Assembly (NCBI GenBank): GCA_964371945.1
Contig: CAYJPA010000014.1
Span: 1-64,000 of the forward strand
Origin: CAYJPA01 sp964371945
GTDB lineage: Bacteria; Chloroflexota; Chloroflexia; Thermomicrobiales; UBA6265
DNA: 64,000 bases
Direction: 5' to 3'
Positions 26,507 to 36,393 of the stretch are shown in pieces (position 1 is the stretch's first letter; every line of letters starts with the position of its first letter). Under the pieces are notes generated by a model. The model saw only the letters and a program-made list of their open reading frames with translations, was not told where the DNA came from and ran no database searches. The position numbers and the translations under genes were made by a program.

Positions 26507-27739
26507 CTACAGCTGGTACGCGAGCTCGCCGTGCTGGGTCGGATCGAGACCAAGGACCTCTTCGTCCTCCGGAACCCGAAGTCCGATCACGATGTCAACG
26601 ACTTTCAAGATGACGAACGTTGCGGCGGCCGCGAATGCGGCGACAACGAGAACCGTGACAATCTGTTTCACGAATTGATCGAACCCGCCGTAAATCAGGC
26701 CGTCCTCGCCGATTCCATTGATCGAGGTTTTGGCGAAGATTCCGGTCGCAATCGATCCCCAGATACCGCCTACACCGTGGACAGCGAAGACATCGAGCGC
26801 GTCGTCGACCTGGAGCTTCTCTTTGAGCAGCTCGATCGCGAAGAAGCAGAAGACGCCAGCGCCAAAGCCGATCGCGATTGCGGATGCCGGACTTACGAAT
26901 CCGGCCGCGGGCGTAATTCCGACCAGGCCGGCGACCGCGCCAGCGGCGGCCCCGAGCACGCTCGGATGTCCATGCCGAATCCAGCTGACCGTCATCCACG
27001 TTAGCGCGCCCATCGCGGCCGCGGTATTGGTGACCACAAAGGCATTCGCGGCGAGTGCGTTCGCGCCGAGAGCGCTACCCGCGTTGAATCCGAACCATCC
27101 GAACCAGAGTAGCCCGGCGCCGAGCACGGTCATCGTCAGGTCGTGCGGCTCCATTTTTTCCTTGCCGAACCCGACTCGTTTACCGAGCATCAACGCGGCG
27201 ACGAGCGCGGAGACGCCCGAAGTGATGTGAACAACCGTGCCCCCGGCAAAGTCCATCGCGCCGTAATCGCGAATCCAGCCGCCGACTCCCCAGACCCAGT
27301 GAGCGACCGGGGCATAGACTAGAGTGGCCCAAAGCAGGGTGAAGACAACGAACGCCTTAAATCGCTTTCGTTCCGCGAAGGCGCCGGTGATCAACGCCGG
27401 AGTAATAACAGCGAACGCCAGTTGAAAGACCGCGAACGCCGAATGCGGAATTGTTGCGGCGTAATCGGCATTGGGCAACGCCCCGACATTTTTGAACCCG
27501 ATCCAGTCAAGGTTGCCGATGATGCCGCCTTTGTCCGGACCAAACGCGAGCGTGTAGCCCCAAAGAACCCACTGGACGCTGATCAGGGCGAGGATGAAGA
27601 AACTGTGCATGATCGTCGCGAGCACATTCTTGCGACGAACCAGTCCTCCATAGAAAAAACCAAGCGCCGGAGTCATCAGGATCACGAATGCTGCCGACGT
27701 CAGAACCCATGCTGTGTCGCCTGAATTGATCGCCTCCAC
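26507..27739 (-). CDS. amt: Ammonium transporter (Amt family)
   Basis: This is about 410 residues from GTG 27739, chosen because AAGGAGG lies 9 nt upstream; an ATG at 27769 adds ten basic residues that the family lacks. About eleven transmembrane helices are predicted. Family signatures include DFAGGTVVHITSGVSALVAA, FYGGLVRRKN at the first helix and the GFNAGSALGANALA pore region. The twin-His pore residues appear in the VVHIT segment and in the later VFAVHGVGG segment. Regulation by a PII protein is typical of the family, but no glnK is adjacent; a small membrane peptide follows instead. Confidence 0.95.
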   Translation of the reverse strand: MEAINSGDTAWVLTSAAFVILMTPALGFFYGGLVRRKNVLATIMHSFFILALISVQWVLWGYTLAFGPDKGGIIGNLDWIGFKNVGALPNADYAATIPHSAFAVFQLAFAVITPALITGAFAERKRFKAFVVFTLLWATLVYAPVAHWVWGVGGWIRDYGAMDFAGGTVVHITSGVSALVAALMLGKRVGFGKEKMEPHDLTMTVLGAGLLWFGWFGFNAGSALGANALAANAFVVTNTAAAMGALTWMTVSWIRHGHPSVLGAAAGAVAGLVGITPAAGFVSPASAIAIGFGAGVFCFFAIELLKEKLQVDDALDVFAVHGVGGIWGSIATGIFAKTSINGIGEDGLIYGGFDQFVKQIVTVLVVAAFAAAATFVILKVVDIVIGLRVPEDEEVLGLDPTQHGELAYQL

Positions 27740-28029
27740 TCCGCAACGCCTCCTTCGCGAAACAAACATAGTCCTGGTCTGCTGGGGATGAGTCTACGTA
27801 GCCGCTCAAACCATGAACACGTGCATGAGATCGAAATTCCCGCGGTTGAATTGGTTAATGTGCACAGTTCGGGAAAATCTCCGCCTCGGTGCACTCCAGT
27901 GACGTCAAATCTGCCATTTCACATGCTCGAATGTCCCGATTCCGGTCCGTGCAGTTACCGTTTCGACGAGTCGCGCGTCATACAGTGCAGCGATGGTCGC
28001 GAGAACGAGTCAAAAAACCTGGACGATCA

Positions 28030-28584
28030 GTGCCGGATGACCACAAACTAACGACTGACAACGAACTGGTGCGGTTCGCGCTCCACGACCGGGAGCATTT
28101 CGGCGTGCTCTATGACCATTACGCGGTGCGCGTCTATAGGTTCTGCTATCGCCGGCTCGGGAGTCGGGACGAGGCTGAGGATGCGACAAGCGCGGTATTC
28201 ATGCGGACACTCGAGCGCCTCCCTTCATTTCGAGACGGCTCCTTTCCGGCGTGGCTTTTCTCGATCGCCCGGACAACAGTCGCCGATCGCCATCGAGCCC
28301 GTTTCATCGACCCGTTGCCCGCTTCTCACGATTCACTCGACCCCGATCCGTCGCCGCTTGAGTTGGCGATCGCAAGTGACCAGGCGCGTTCACTTCGATC
28401 TCTGATGGACGCACTGCCACGCGATCAATTCGAAGTGATTGAGCTTCGTCTTGCCGGCTTAACCGGAGCCGAGATCGCGGAGGCAATGGGGCGGAGCGTG
28501 CCCGCCGTCAAGATGCTGCAACTTCGCGCAATGAAGCGGCTGCGAGAAGTCGCCATGCACAATTCACCGGAGGGACCACAATGA
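28030..28584 (+). CDS. ECF-type RNA polymerase sigma factor
   Basis: About 184 residues from GTG 28030; the frame stays open to 27889 but the extra N-terminus is unlike the family and has no ribosome site, so the start is uncertain. Region 2 is seen as FGVLYDHYAVRVYRFCYRRLGSR (quoted in parts: FGVLYDHY, YRFCYRRLG) followed by DEAEDATSAVF, and region 4 as LPRDQFEVIELRLAGLTGAE (in parts: EVIELRLAG) with GRSVPAVKMLQLRA. It overlaps the next gene by 4 bp (ATGA), the usual sigma/anti-sigma arrangement. Target genes may include the glycosyltransferase genes downstream. Confidence 0.88.
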   Translation: MPDDHKLTTDNELVRFALHDREHFGVLYDHYAVRVYRFCYRRLGSRDEAEDATSAVFMRTLERLPSFRDGSFPAWLFSIARTTVADRHRARFIDPLPASHDSLDPDPSPLELAIASDQARSLRSLMDALPRDQFEVIELRLAGLTGAEIAEAMGRSVPAVKMLQLRAMKRLREVAMHNSPEGPQ

Positions 28585-29045
28585 GCACGCCCGCACATGA
28601 AGCCGATCGTTTGAACGATCTCTGGGACGCCCTCGCGAAATCGAACGATCCTGTGGTTGAGACAAGCGCTTCGCTGCTCGGCCTGCAGATGTTGCTCGCG
28701 GCTGATGCCGAAACCCCACCGCCCAGTTCTGAATTCCTGGCGTCTCTCCGGCAGTCATTGACCGCGGCCCCGCCACTGGGCCGCTGGACCTCACGAAGTC
28801 AACGCTCGCTGGGGATCGTCGCCTATCCGTTCGCGCCAAGCCGGAACGGGAATCACCTGTCGAAGCAGGCGATTCTCTTCGCGATTGCCGCTATCCTCGC
28901 GATCGCGATTCTCGGCACCGGTTTCACTCTTCGAGCAGGAGGGAGGCCGGAGATCGGATTGCCCACCGCCCAGGCAAGCGCTCTTGCCGCGACTTCGACT
29001 CCGGTCGCGTTTCCGACCGAAATCGTCCGGCGAACGGACCGCTGA
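28581..29045 (+). CDS. Probable membrane anti-sigma factor
   Basis: This 154-residue protein is coupled to the sigma gene by a 4-bp overlap. The N-terminal half is cytoplasmic and helical (DRLNDLWDALAKS), then a transmembrane helix occurs at about residues 96-116 (ILFAIAAILAIAILGTGFTL), with a short outer tail rich in Thr, Pro and Ala. The topology matches a single-pass anti-sigma factor. A zinc-binding HxxxCxxC motif is absent, so it is not a ZAS type, and no named family was recognised. Confidence 0.7.
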   Translation: MSTPAHEADRLNDLWDALAKSNDPVVETSASLLGLQMLLAADAETPPPSSEFLASLRQSLTAAPPLGRWTSRSQRSLGIVAYPFAPSRNGNHLSKQAILFAIAAILAIAILGTGFTLRAGGRPEIGLPTAQASALAATSTPVAFPTEIVRRTDR

Positions 29046-29191
29046 ATGCGCGAACCGCGACAACCAAAAGAAGGTAACCGCCGCGCACGTTCGCTCCCCC
29101 TGGTAACGAGTCACATCGTATACTCGGATAATCCTTGCTGCGCTCTCTTTCGGCCGTGGTCAGGCTTGCAGTTCAGAGGTGTGAGAACCGC

Positions 29192-31780
29192 GTGACCGAT
29201 CGAGAACCCCCAGCTCGCGCGAAACGCCCCGTTGTGGCGCATCGCCCGGGTAGCCCAAGTGAAAGCTCCACCGAATCCGGGGTCGAAGAGTCGACCCCGG
29301 CGCACCGGCCGGTCGCACCTCGAAAGTCCCGACGACGGGGTCGGACAGTGGTGGATGCGCAGTCGGGCCCACTTGAATCAAGTGCGCTCGCTGAACGTCA
29401 ATCCTTCGAGTCAGAAACACTCGTTGCGGCCGGGCAGAGACCTCCGAGAACTGGAATCAGCTACGAGGCGGGACTCTACATCTTGTTCATCGTGGTTGCC
29501 TTTCTGACCCGGTTCTGGAACCTGGGATTCAAAGCGCTCCATCACGATGAGAGCCTACACGCCTACTATTCGTGGGTTTTCGAAACAGGCGGCGACTATC
29601 GGCATCATCCATTGATGCACGGTCCGTTCCTGTTTCACGCGAATGCACTGGTCTATCTCTTGTTCGGCGATTCCGATGCATCGAGCCGCTATATGCCGGC
29701 ATTTTTCGGCGTCATCCTTGTCGCGCTTCCGTATCTCCTCCGGTCACCGAGGTTGCTCGGACGCTGGGGCGCAATCTCAGCTTCCTTTTTGTTCCTGATC
29801 TCTCCTGTGCTTCTCTACCAAAGCAGATATATCCGCCACGACATATACACGGTTGTTGGGACGCTTCTGCTCTTCACCGCGATTGTGCGGTATTGGGAAA
29901 CCCCGGAACGCCGCTGGCTCGTCATCGGCGCCGGCACGATCGCCTTCCTACTCACCAACCACGAGATCGTCTTCGCAATCGTCGCGATCTTTGGCGGCTA
30001 CCTCTATGGCGCTCTTGTGATTAGTCGCAGCCGCGCCTGGTGGCCGGAACGACGCCCAATTGTCCTCCAGGTGCTGGGACTTCACGTCGCGGCGCTCTTG
30101 CTGGTTTTGGGCGTGATTGCATTCATGCCGACCGGATACAAAGACCGGATCTTCGATATTCCCTGGGAAGACCCAACCACCCAGCAGCAAACCGGCTACT
30201 ACCAGGATTTGTTGACCAACCCGCTGGTGCTGAGCGTCATCGCCGTCTTGGTGGCGTTCGTCGTTGGTATGTGGACAGTGCTCAGCACCGTCCGGGATGT
30301 CGAGCAAGGGGAAGAGGGTTGGCTGCCGGCACTGTTTGGAGAACCGTCGGCCCAAACGGTCGAGTCTGGCATTCGCAATGCCTGGGCGGACAAAACGGGT
30401 CTGACGATCGCAACCCTGGTCGCGGTTTTCATCTTCGTCACACTCTTCACAAGTCTCTACACCAATCTCTACGGCCTCGTGAGCTCGACGATCGCGACCG
30501 ACGGCACGCTGCTGTACTGGCTCGGTCAGCACGATGTGCGGCGCGGAGAGCAGCCCTGGTTTTACTTCATGCTGCTGCTTCCCCAATATGAGTTTTTCGC
30601 CGTGGTCTTCGGTATTCCAATGGCCGCAATCACCGTGGTTCGAGTGATCGGGAACGTGAACGGCAGGCTCGATTCCGGGAAGAACTTGTTCGTCCGGTTC
30701 ATGATCACCGTCTGGCTGGCAGGAGTTTTCGTTGCGCTTTCGCTGGCCGGCGAAAAGATGCCCTGGCTACTGGCCCATATCGCGTTGCCGGCAACCTTGC
30801 TTGCGGCGATCTTCATCGGCGGATTGATCGAGCATATTGCAGCGGCTAGGCAAGATCATGTTCGCGGTAGATTGGGAGCTCGCTGGTTCGATTGGCCGGA
30901 CCGGGCGCTCGTCGCGCTCCTGCTCTCCGCCGCGTCCTGTTGGTTTTTCCTAGCGGGTTCGCTCAGCCGCGGCCGCTTTCCGGAACCCCGTCAAGCAGGC
31001 GGATGGACACGGACGATTACGTCATTCGCCGCCGATCACTGGTGGTGGTTGGCGATCCCACCGGTCGCCGGAATCGCGGCAATCGTCGTGGCGACGATGG
31101 TTCGTGGAAGCAAGCGATCTGGCCTGGCAGCGCTCTCTGCTGCCACGATCATTCTCATGCTCCTGCAGATTCACACGGGTTGGCGTCTGTCGTACGTAAG
31201 CCCTGATGTACCCACTGAGATGATGATCTACACCCAAACCTCGCCAGATGTCACCAGAATCGTCGGTGAGCTCTCTGAGCTTTCATATGAGCTCACGGGA
31301 AATGACGGCATCGAAGTCTGGTACGACAGCGGGGTCTCCTGGCCGATGCAGTGGTATCTCCGCAACTTCCCAAACAAGCGTTTCGTCGGGAGCTCGATCA
31401 GCGGTCCACCTGACGACGTTCCGATTTTGATTATCTCTACTCAGTACGAGGCGAATTTTGACGACTACCTTTCGGGATATAGCTCAACCGAATACGTGCT
31501 GCGTTGGTGGTTCCCGGAGGATATCTACCGGGACTTCGCAATCGCGCCAGAGATTCCGCCGGGACGCTCGGCATGGAAGTCGAAAGACGATCCACATGGA
31601 ATCATCGACATTGCTGGATCGATCGCCGATACGATCGAAAACGATCTCTCACCAGAAGGGCAGGCACGGCTCTACCGGTTGCTGCTCTATCGAGATCTCG
31701 AGCAGCCGTTGGGCCAATACAACTTCAAGGTCTATATCCGGAACGACTTGATTCCCGTTTTGAACGCGATTCGATATTGA
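29192..31780 (+). CDS. Agl23-type membrane glycosyltransferase (TIGR03663-like)
   Basis: About 862 residues from GTG 29192, with AGAGGTG upstream; a TTG at 29135 would add an uncharacteristic tail. After a basic low-complexity N-terminus of about 90 residues, there is a PMT/ArnT-like multi-helix region. The first loop carries LHHDESLHAYYSWVFE and HHPLMHGPFLFHANA, the acidic and His-rich loop of the flippase-associated Agl23 family found in Chloroflexi and Archaea. The C-terminal part after the last helix is an exposed domain with VWYDSGVSWPMQWYLRN. Role: likely transfer of a lipid-linked sugar to an extracellular acceptor. Confidence 0.85.
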   Translation: MTDREPPARAKRPVVAHRPGSPSESSTESGVEESTPAHRPVAPRKSRRRGRTVVDAQSGPLESSALAERQSFESETLVAAGQRPPRTGISYEAGLYILFIVVAFLTRFWNLGFKALHHDESLHAYYSWVFETGGDYRHHPLMHGPFLFHANALVYLLFGDSDASSRYMPAFFGVILVALPYLLRSPRLLGRWGAISASFLFLISPVLLYQSRYIRHDIYTVVGTLLLFTAIVRYWETPERRWLVIGAGTIAFLLTNHEIVFAIVAIFGGYLYGALVISRSRAWWPERRPIVLQVLGLHVAALLLVLGVIAFMPTGYKDRIFDIPWEDPTTQQQTGYYQDLLTNPLVLSVIAVLVAFVVGMWTVLSTVRDVEQGEEGWLPALFGEPSAQTVESGIRNAWADKTGLTIATLVAVFIFVTLFTSLYTNLYGLVSSTIATDGTLLYWLGQHDVRRGEQPWFYFMLLLPQYEFFAVVFGIPMAAITVVRVIGNVNGRLDSGKNLFVRFMITVWLAGVFVALSLAGEKMPWLLAHIALPATLLAAIFIGGLIEHIAAARQDHVRGRLGARWFDWPDRALVALLLSAASCWFFLAGSLSRGRFPEPRQAGGWTRTITSFAADHWWWLAIPPVAGIAAIVVATMVRGSKRSGLAALSAATIILMLLQIHTGWRLSYVSPDVPTEMMIYTQTSPDVTRIVGELSELSYELTGNDGIEVWYDSGVSWPMQWYLRNFPNKRFVGSSISGPPDDVPILIISTQYEANFDDYLSGYSSTEYVLRWWFPEDIYRDFAIAPEIPPGRSAWKSKDDPHGIIDIAGSIADTIENDLSPEGQARLYRLLLYRDLEQPLGQYNFKVYIRNDLIPVLNAIRY

Positions 31781-31871
31781 CGATAGATACCGGCCGAAAG
31801 CCGGAGTCGAGCAATGTCGCGGGTGTTCTCCCCGCGAATCGAGGGTTGAGATAGTCACTAGAGGCTGAACC

Positions 31872-34800
31872 ATGGCGGAAACCACAATCGGCGAGCAAAG
31901 CCAGCGGACACCGTTCCTTGAGCGAACGGTCAATCTGACGACCATTTCATGGACGACCATCGCCTGGATTGCGGTCGTTGTCGTCGCGGTTGCGTTCCGG
32001 TTGCCAGATCTTGGTCACCACGCGCTTTCGATCTCTGAATCGCAACTCGCGGACAGTGGCTACCGTTTCTATTCGGGGCATACCACCGGTCCGGGGAACG
32101 ACCTTTCTAACGTCGGACCCGTGGCGCTGATTTTGGAAGCATTTGCGTTCTTCTTGTTCGGAGCTTCAGACATTTCGGCGAGAATCGTTCCAGCGTTACT
32201 CGGAATCGCCATGATTCCAATGGTGCTGGGACTTCGACCCGCGATCGGCAACACACGAGCGTTGGGCGCGGCATCTCTGCTCGCCCTGTCTCCGATCGCT
32301 GTTTACACATCCCGCATCGCCACTCGCGAGATCTTTGTCTCCGCGTTCTCATTGCTCGTTATCGTCGCCTTCGTCAGGTTCGGTCTCGCGGGCCAGACCG
32401 ACGACGCTCGACGTCGTTGGGCACTCATCGCCGGTGCCGCACTCGCGGCAACCTTCGGGAGCGGACCAAGTTCGATCAGCGTTGTGATCGCAATCGGCAT
32501 CGCGCTCGGCGCAACGACGCTTCTCGATGCAAACCCAGACAACGCGATCCGGAGATCGCTGGCGGCGGCCCGGGAAACCAAGGACTCCGGCTATTACTTG
32601 CTCATCGGTTTTGGCTTCGCACTCTTGACTCTCTTCTCCCGGCTTTTCACCGATTTCACCGCGCTGGCCGGAATTGGAGAAACGGTCGCGGATTGGGCGC
32701 GTTTGGTCACAACCGCCTCGAGCGCAACGCCCACACAATTCTTTCTGTTGGCCGTGCTCGCGTACGAGATCTTTGCCATCGTCTTCGCGCTCGTCGCCGC
32801 ATTTCGGAAGCCGCCTTCCGATCATGGTTCATTGCCGTGGTCCGTCTTCGCGATGTGGTTCGCGGCCGCCCTGTTGCTGTTCAGCTTCAGTTCCGGCGGG
32901 GCCGCTGAGCACGCGATTCATGTTGCGCTGCCAGTTCTCCTTCTTGGCGGCGGCGCACTAGGCGAGGTTATCTCCGACCTCGATCCACGGCAGATTGTCG
33001 GGGGCCGTACCGGTCTCTTGGCGCTTGCGCTCGTCGGTTTCACGATTGCCGCAATCTCAGAGATCGTACTGCTCAGCCGGATCAATGACGCGGCCGATGA
33101 CGGACAAGCGGTCTTTGAAGCGATTGCCACGATCGCGCTCGCGGTTGCTCCGCTCGGAATTGGCGTCTATGTTCTGGCCCGAGCAGATCGCGCGTCCGGT
33201 CAGATCGGACGAGCCGGCGCGACAGTGCTCCTGGCCGCCGCCATCTTTTTGGGGGCGTATACCCTGCGTTCGTCGATCATGCTCAGCTTTTACAACGCCG
33301 GCAAATCGACCGAGCTCCTCGCGCAAAAGACATCAACGCGGGCGGTTGACCAAATTGTCCGCCGGGTCACCAATCTCTCCCGCGACACTACACTGGACGA
33401 TGGTTCCGCCCGCGATCCTGAAGGGGGCCACGGCCTAACGATCGCGATCGACAGGAGCGTCCAATGGCCCTATCGCTGGTATTTCCGGGATTTTCCTGAT
33501 GCGGAGGTGTGGGCCGTTGGGCAGACGCCGTTGAGTGGAGCTCAAGTTCTGATCGCACCCGACGAAACCGGCATGGCCGAAGCAGGTTATGGACCCCGAG
33601 CATTCCCAACGATCAACCGCGTTCCGTCGACTTATCTCGCGCCTGAATTCGGCACGATATTGCGATCGATCTTCTTTCCTAACAGGTGGGAGGATGGGGC
33701 CCGTTACCTCTTGTTCCGGACAATGTCGACCACCGCGGAGCCCGAAACGGTGACAATAGGCCTCGTGGGTGAACTGGCAAACAGAATCGTTCCCGACACA
33801 GGTCCATTCGGCCTGTACGAAAAAATCGGGGCAGGCAATGGCCGCGGCCAATTCAATCAACCACGGGGCATCGCCGTCTCCCCGGACGGCGAGCAGATCT
33901 TTGTGGTCGATATGGGGAACGCACGAATCGAGTATTTCGACGCGCTCGGAACCTTCATCGATTCATGGGGTGACTCGGACAGCAGCGATCTCGGCCTTGC
34001 CAAGACCGACTCTGGACTCGGACCAACCGGAATTGCCGTTGGTCCAGACGGGTTGATTTATGTCGCGGATACCTGGGATCATCGTGTTGTCATACTGGAC
34101 AATACCGGTCGCATTGTGCGCGAATTCGGCCAGTTTGCCGATACCGCGGATGCCCCGGAGGCCTCCGTCGAACAAGGCAGTTTCTTTGGACCGCGGGCGA
34201 TCGCGATCGCGAACGACGAAATCTATGTGGTCGACACGGGCAATGAGCGTGTTCAGGTCTTTGGGCTGGACGGAACATTCATTCGCGCCTTCGGCGGCGC
34301 GGGATCATTGCCGGATCAGCTTCTGGAGCCGGTAGGCATCGCAATCGATGCAGATGGACGAGTCTTCGTCGCCGACTCCGGCAATGCCCGTATAAGTGTC
34401 TTCTCCTCGACTGGAGTAGCGCTTGAACAGTGGCCGGTCGACGCCTGGAACGGGAATCAATACTTCGAGCCCTATCTCGCGTTCGACGACGCGGGGCTGC
34501 TCTACGCCTCTTCATCGTCCACCAGTAGTGTCGAGGTTTACGATCCGACGGGTACACTGGTGCTCGCGATCCATCAAGTGGGCGCCGATCAACTTGACCA
34601 GCCGGTAGGTCTCGCCTGGACGCCTGAAGGATCGCTGCTGATCACGGACAAGGGTCGCAACGCGGTCTTCCGGTACACGCCGATTGTCGAAAGCGTTCTC
34701 CCGGTCGACGACGGGACGGGGAGCCTCGAAGAGGAACTGGCCGCATCGCCAGTGGCCTCGCCGGTCGTCGATGAGGGTATCCCGGAGGAACAATCATCGC

Positions 34801-34934
34801 CGGCATCTCCCGCGGCATCTCCGATGGCGTCGCCATTCGCATCGCCCGTGGCGTCGCGACGGGCTTCGCCAATCGCATCGCCAACCGGTTCTCCAACTCC
34901 GAGACCGACGTCAACACCAATCGGCAACGGTTAA
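31872..34934 (+). CDS. Glycosyltransferase-like membrane protein fused to an NHL propeller
   Basis: This encodes 1020 residues. The N-terminal half (about 1-510) has many transmembrane helices with the glycosyltransferase-39-like plan, beginning WIAVVVVAVAFRLPDLGHHAL; the usual catalytic Asp-Glu pair of the first loop reads HALSISESQLAD, so its activity is uncertain. A middle outer domain (about 510-640) contains QWPYRWYFRDFPDAEVWAVG, similar to the end of the preceding gene's product. From about 647 to 936 there are NHL repeats (GQFNQPRGIAVSPDGE, DTGNERVQVFG, DSGNARISVFS). The end (955-1020) is a SPxASP-rich linker. The propeller probably lies outside the cell and binds glycan or protein. 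Confidence 0.85.
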   Translation: MAETTIGEQSQRTPFLERTVNLTTISWTTIAWIAVVVVAVAFRLPDLGHHALSISESQLADSGYRFYSGHTTGPGNDLSNVGPVALILEAFAFFLFGASDISARIVPALLGIAMIPMVLGLRPAIGNTRALGAASLLALSPIAVYTSRIATREIFVSAFSLLVIVAFVRFGLAGQTDDARRRWALIAGAALAATFGSGPSSISVVIAIGIALGATTLLDANPDNAIRRSLAAARETKDSGYYLLIGFGFALLTLFSRLFTDFTALAGIGETVADWARLVTTASSATPTQFFLLAVLAYEIFAIVFALVAAFRKPPSDHGSLPWSVFAMWFAAALLLFSFSSGGAAEHAIHVALPVLLLGGGALGEVISDLDPRQIVGGRTGLLALALVGFTIAAISEIVLLSRINDAADDGQAVFEAIATIALAVAPLGIGVYVLARADRASGQIGRAGATVLLAAAIFLGAYTLRSSIMLSFYNAGKSTELLAQKTSTRAVDQIVRRVTNLSRDTTLDDGSARDPEGGHGLTIAIDRSVQWPYRWYFRDFPDAEVWAVGQTPLSGAQVLIAPDETGMAEAGYGPRAFPTINRVPSTYLAPEFGTILRSIFFPNRWEDGARYLLFRTMSTTAEPETVTIGLVGELANRIVPDTGPFGLYEKIGAGNGRGQFNQPRGIAVSPDGEQIFVVDMGNARIEYFDALGTFIDSWGDSDSSDLGLAKTDSGLGPTGIAVGPDGLIYVADTWDHRVVILDNTGRIVREFGQFADTADAPEASVEQGSFFGPRAIAIANDEIYVVDTGNERVQVFGLDGTFIRAFGGAGSLPDQLLEPVGIAIDADGRVFVADSGNARISVFSSTGVALEQWPVDAWNGNQYFEPYLAFDDAGLLYASSSSTSSVEVYDPTGTLVLAIHQVGADQLDQPVGLAWTPEGSLLITDKGRNAVFRYTPIVESVLPVDDGTGSLEEELAASPVASPVVDEGIPEEQSSPASPAASPMASPFASPVASRRASPIASPTGSPTPRPTSTPIGNG

Positions 34935-34950
34935 TTGAGGAGGGACGGCA

Positions 34951-36387
34951 ATGACCAGGCTGCAGCAGGTTCATCTCCCGAAAACGCGGTCCATGTGGCT
35001 GCAGGAAGCGCTCGCGCTCGAACCCGACGCGGATCGTGTTGAGCCGATCACGGGAGCCTACAAAGCAGATATTTGCATCGTAGGCGGTGGATACACGGGA
35101 CTGTGGACCGCGCTTCGGATCAAGGAGCTGGATCCCTCGGTCGATGTCGTCCTAATTGAGGCGGACATTTGCGGTAGCGGTGCCAGCGGCCGCAACGGCG
35201 GTCTCGTTCTCGGTTGGTGGTATAAACTCGCGACATTGATCAAGATCTGTGGTGAGGAAGAGGCGCTCCGCCTCGTCAAGGCAGCCAGCGGCGCCATCTC
35301 CGAGATCGGCGCGTTCTGCGAGCGACATGGCATCGACGCTCATTTCCGCCAGTGCGGCCGTCTTCAAACTGCCACCACGCCGCTTCATCTCGGCAAATGG
35401 GAAGAGACCGTCGCCACAACCGAACGGTACGGGCTTGACGCGTTCGACCGGCTGATGCCAGAAGAGGTTTCAGCGCGCGCTGGTTCCCAGGTCTACCAAG
35501 GCGGTGTGCTCGAAAAGGATTCGGCGACCGTGCAGCCAGCGCTCCTGGCTCGAGGAATGCGCATGGTCGCCATCGAGCAAGGCATCAAAATCTTCGAAAA
35601 GTCGCCGGTGGTATCGATCGATCGCGGGAACCCGCCCGTCGTCCGAACGGCGCATGCCGCCATTGTCGCCGGCAAGGTGATCCTCGCCACGAACGCGTGG
35701 ACAGCGTCATTGCACGAAGTGCGCCGGCATATCATTGTCGTTTCGACCGATATGATCGCAACCGCACCGATTCCCGAGCGACTCAAGGAGATCGGTTGGT
35801 CAGGCGGCGAATCGATTACCGACTCCCGCCTCATGGTGCACTACCACCAGGTCACGCACGATGGCCGAATTGCGATCGGGCGGGGAAGCGGAGCACTCGC
35901 GTATCTCGGTCGCGTGACGAGCGCGTTTCAGGGTGTTCGGGCGAAGGCGGATGTCGTCGAACAGGGATTGCGGAAGCTCTATCCGCAACTGGCGGACGTG
36001 CCAGTTACGCACAGATGGGGCGGGCCGATCGATCGGAGTCGATCCGGCACCCTCGTCTTCGGCAAGCTTGGCGGCGATCCGAGAGTCCTGTACGGAATCG
36101 GCTATTCGGGCACCGGCGTCGCGCCATCGGTGCTCGGCGGGAAAATCTTGGCCTCGACCGCGCTCGATCGGGTCGACGAGTGGTCGACCACGCGCCTGAA
36201 CCAGGGTCCGGTGCTGCTCTATCCCCCCGATCCCGTCCGGTTCTTCGGCGGCATCGCGGTCAGGCAGGTGCTCACGAAAAAAGAGGAGGGTGAGGAGGAC
36301 GGAGTCGTTCCGAGTCAACTTGCGGTCAAGATTTCCGCACTCGCCGAGCCGACCCTTCCGCGAAATCTCGATCGCTCCACCCCTTGA
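34951..36387 (+). CDS. FAD-dependent oxidoreductase (DAO family, amine/amino acid type)
   Basis: This 478-residue protein has GAGGAGGG upstream and the Rossmann FAD motif DICIVGGGYTGLWTALR at about residues 39-55, followed by GSGASGRNGGLVLGWW, the glycine-rich loop seen in gamma-glutamylputrescine oxidase (PuuB) and related DAO enzymes. The C-terminal GIGYSGTGVAPSVLGGK closes the FAD site. It starts 16 bp after the NHL-fusion gene but is likely part of a different function: the convergent gene is a polyamine-type binding protein, which supports an amine substrate. Confidence 0.88.
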   Translation: MTRLQQVHLPKTRSMWLQEALALEPDADRVEPITGAYKADICIVGGGYTGLWTALRIKELDPSVDVVLIEADICGSGASGRNGGLVLGWWYKLATLIKICGEEEALRLVKAASGAISEIGAFCERHGIDAHFRQCGRLQTATTPLHLGKWEETVATTERYGLDAFDRLMPEEVSARAGSQVYQGGVLEKDSATVQPALLARGMRMVAIEQGIKIFEKSPVVSIDRGNPPVVRTAHAAIVAGKVILATNAWTASLHEVRRHIIVVSTDMIATAPIPERLKEIGWSGGESITDSRLMVHYHQVTHDGRIAIGRGSGALAYLGRVTSAFQGVRAKADVVEQGLRKLYPQLADVPVTHRWGGPIDRSRSGTLVFGKLGGDPRVLYGIGYSGTGVAPSVLGGKILASTALDRVDEWSTTRLNQGPVLLYPPDPVRFFGGIAVRQVLTKKEEGEEDGVVPSQLAVKISALAEPTLPRNLDRSTP

Positions 36388-36393
36388 CCGACG

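Noticed and set aside
34589..34927. Minus-strand frame with GDAIGDA-type repeats
   Set aside because: It is the antisense reading of the SPxASP low-complexity tail of the NHL-fusion protein, not a gene or a CRISPR-like repeat.
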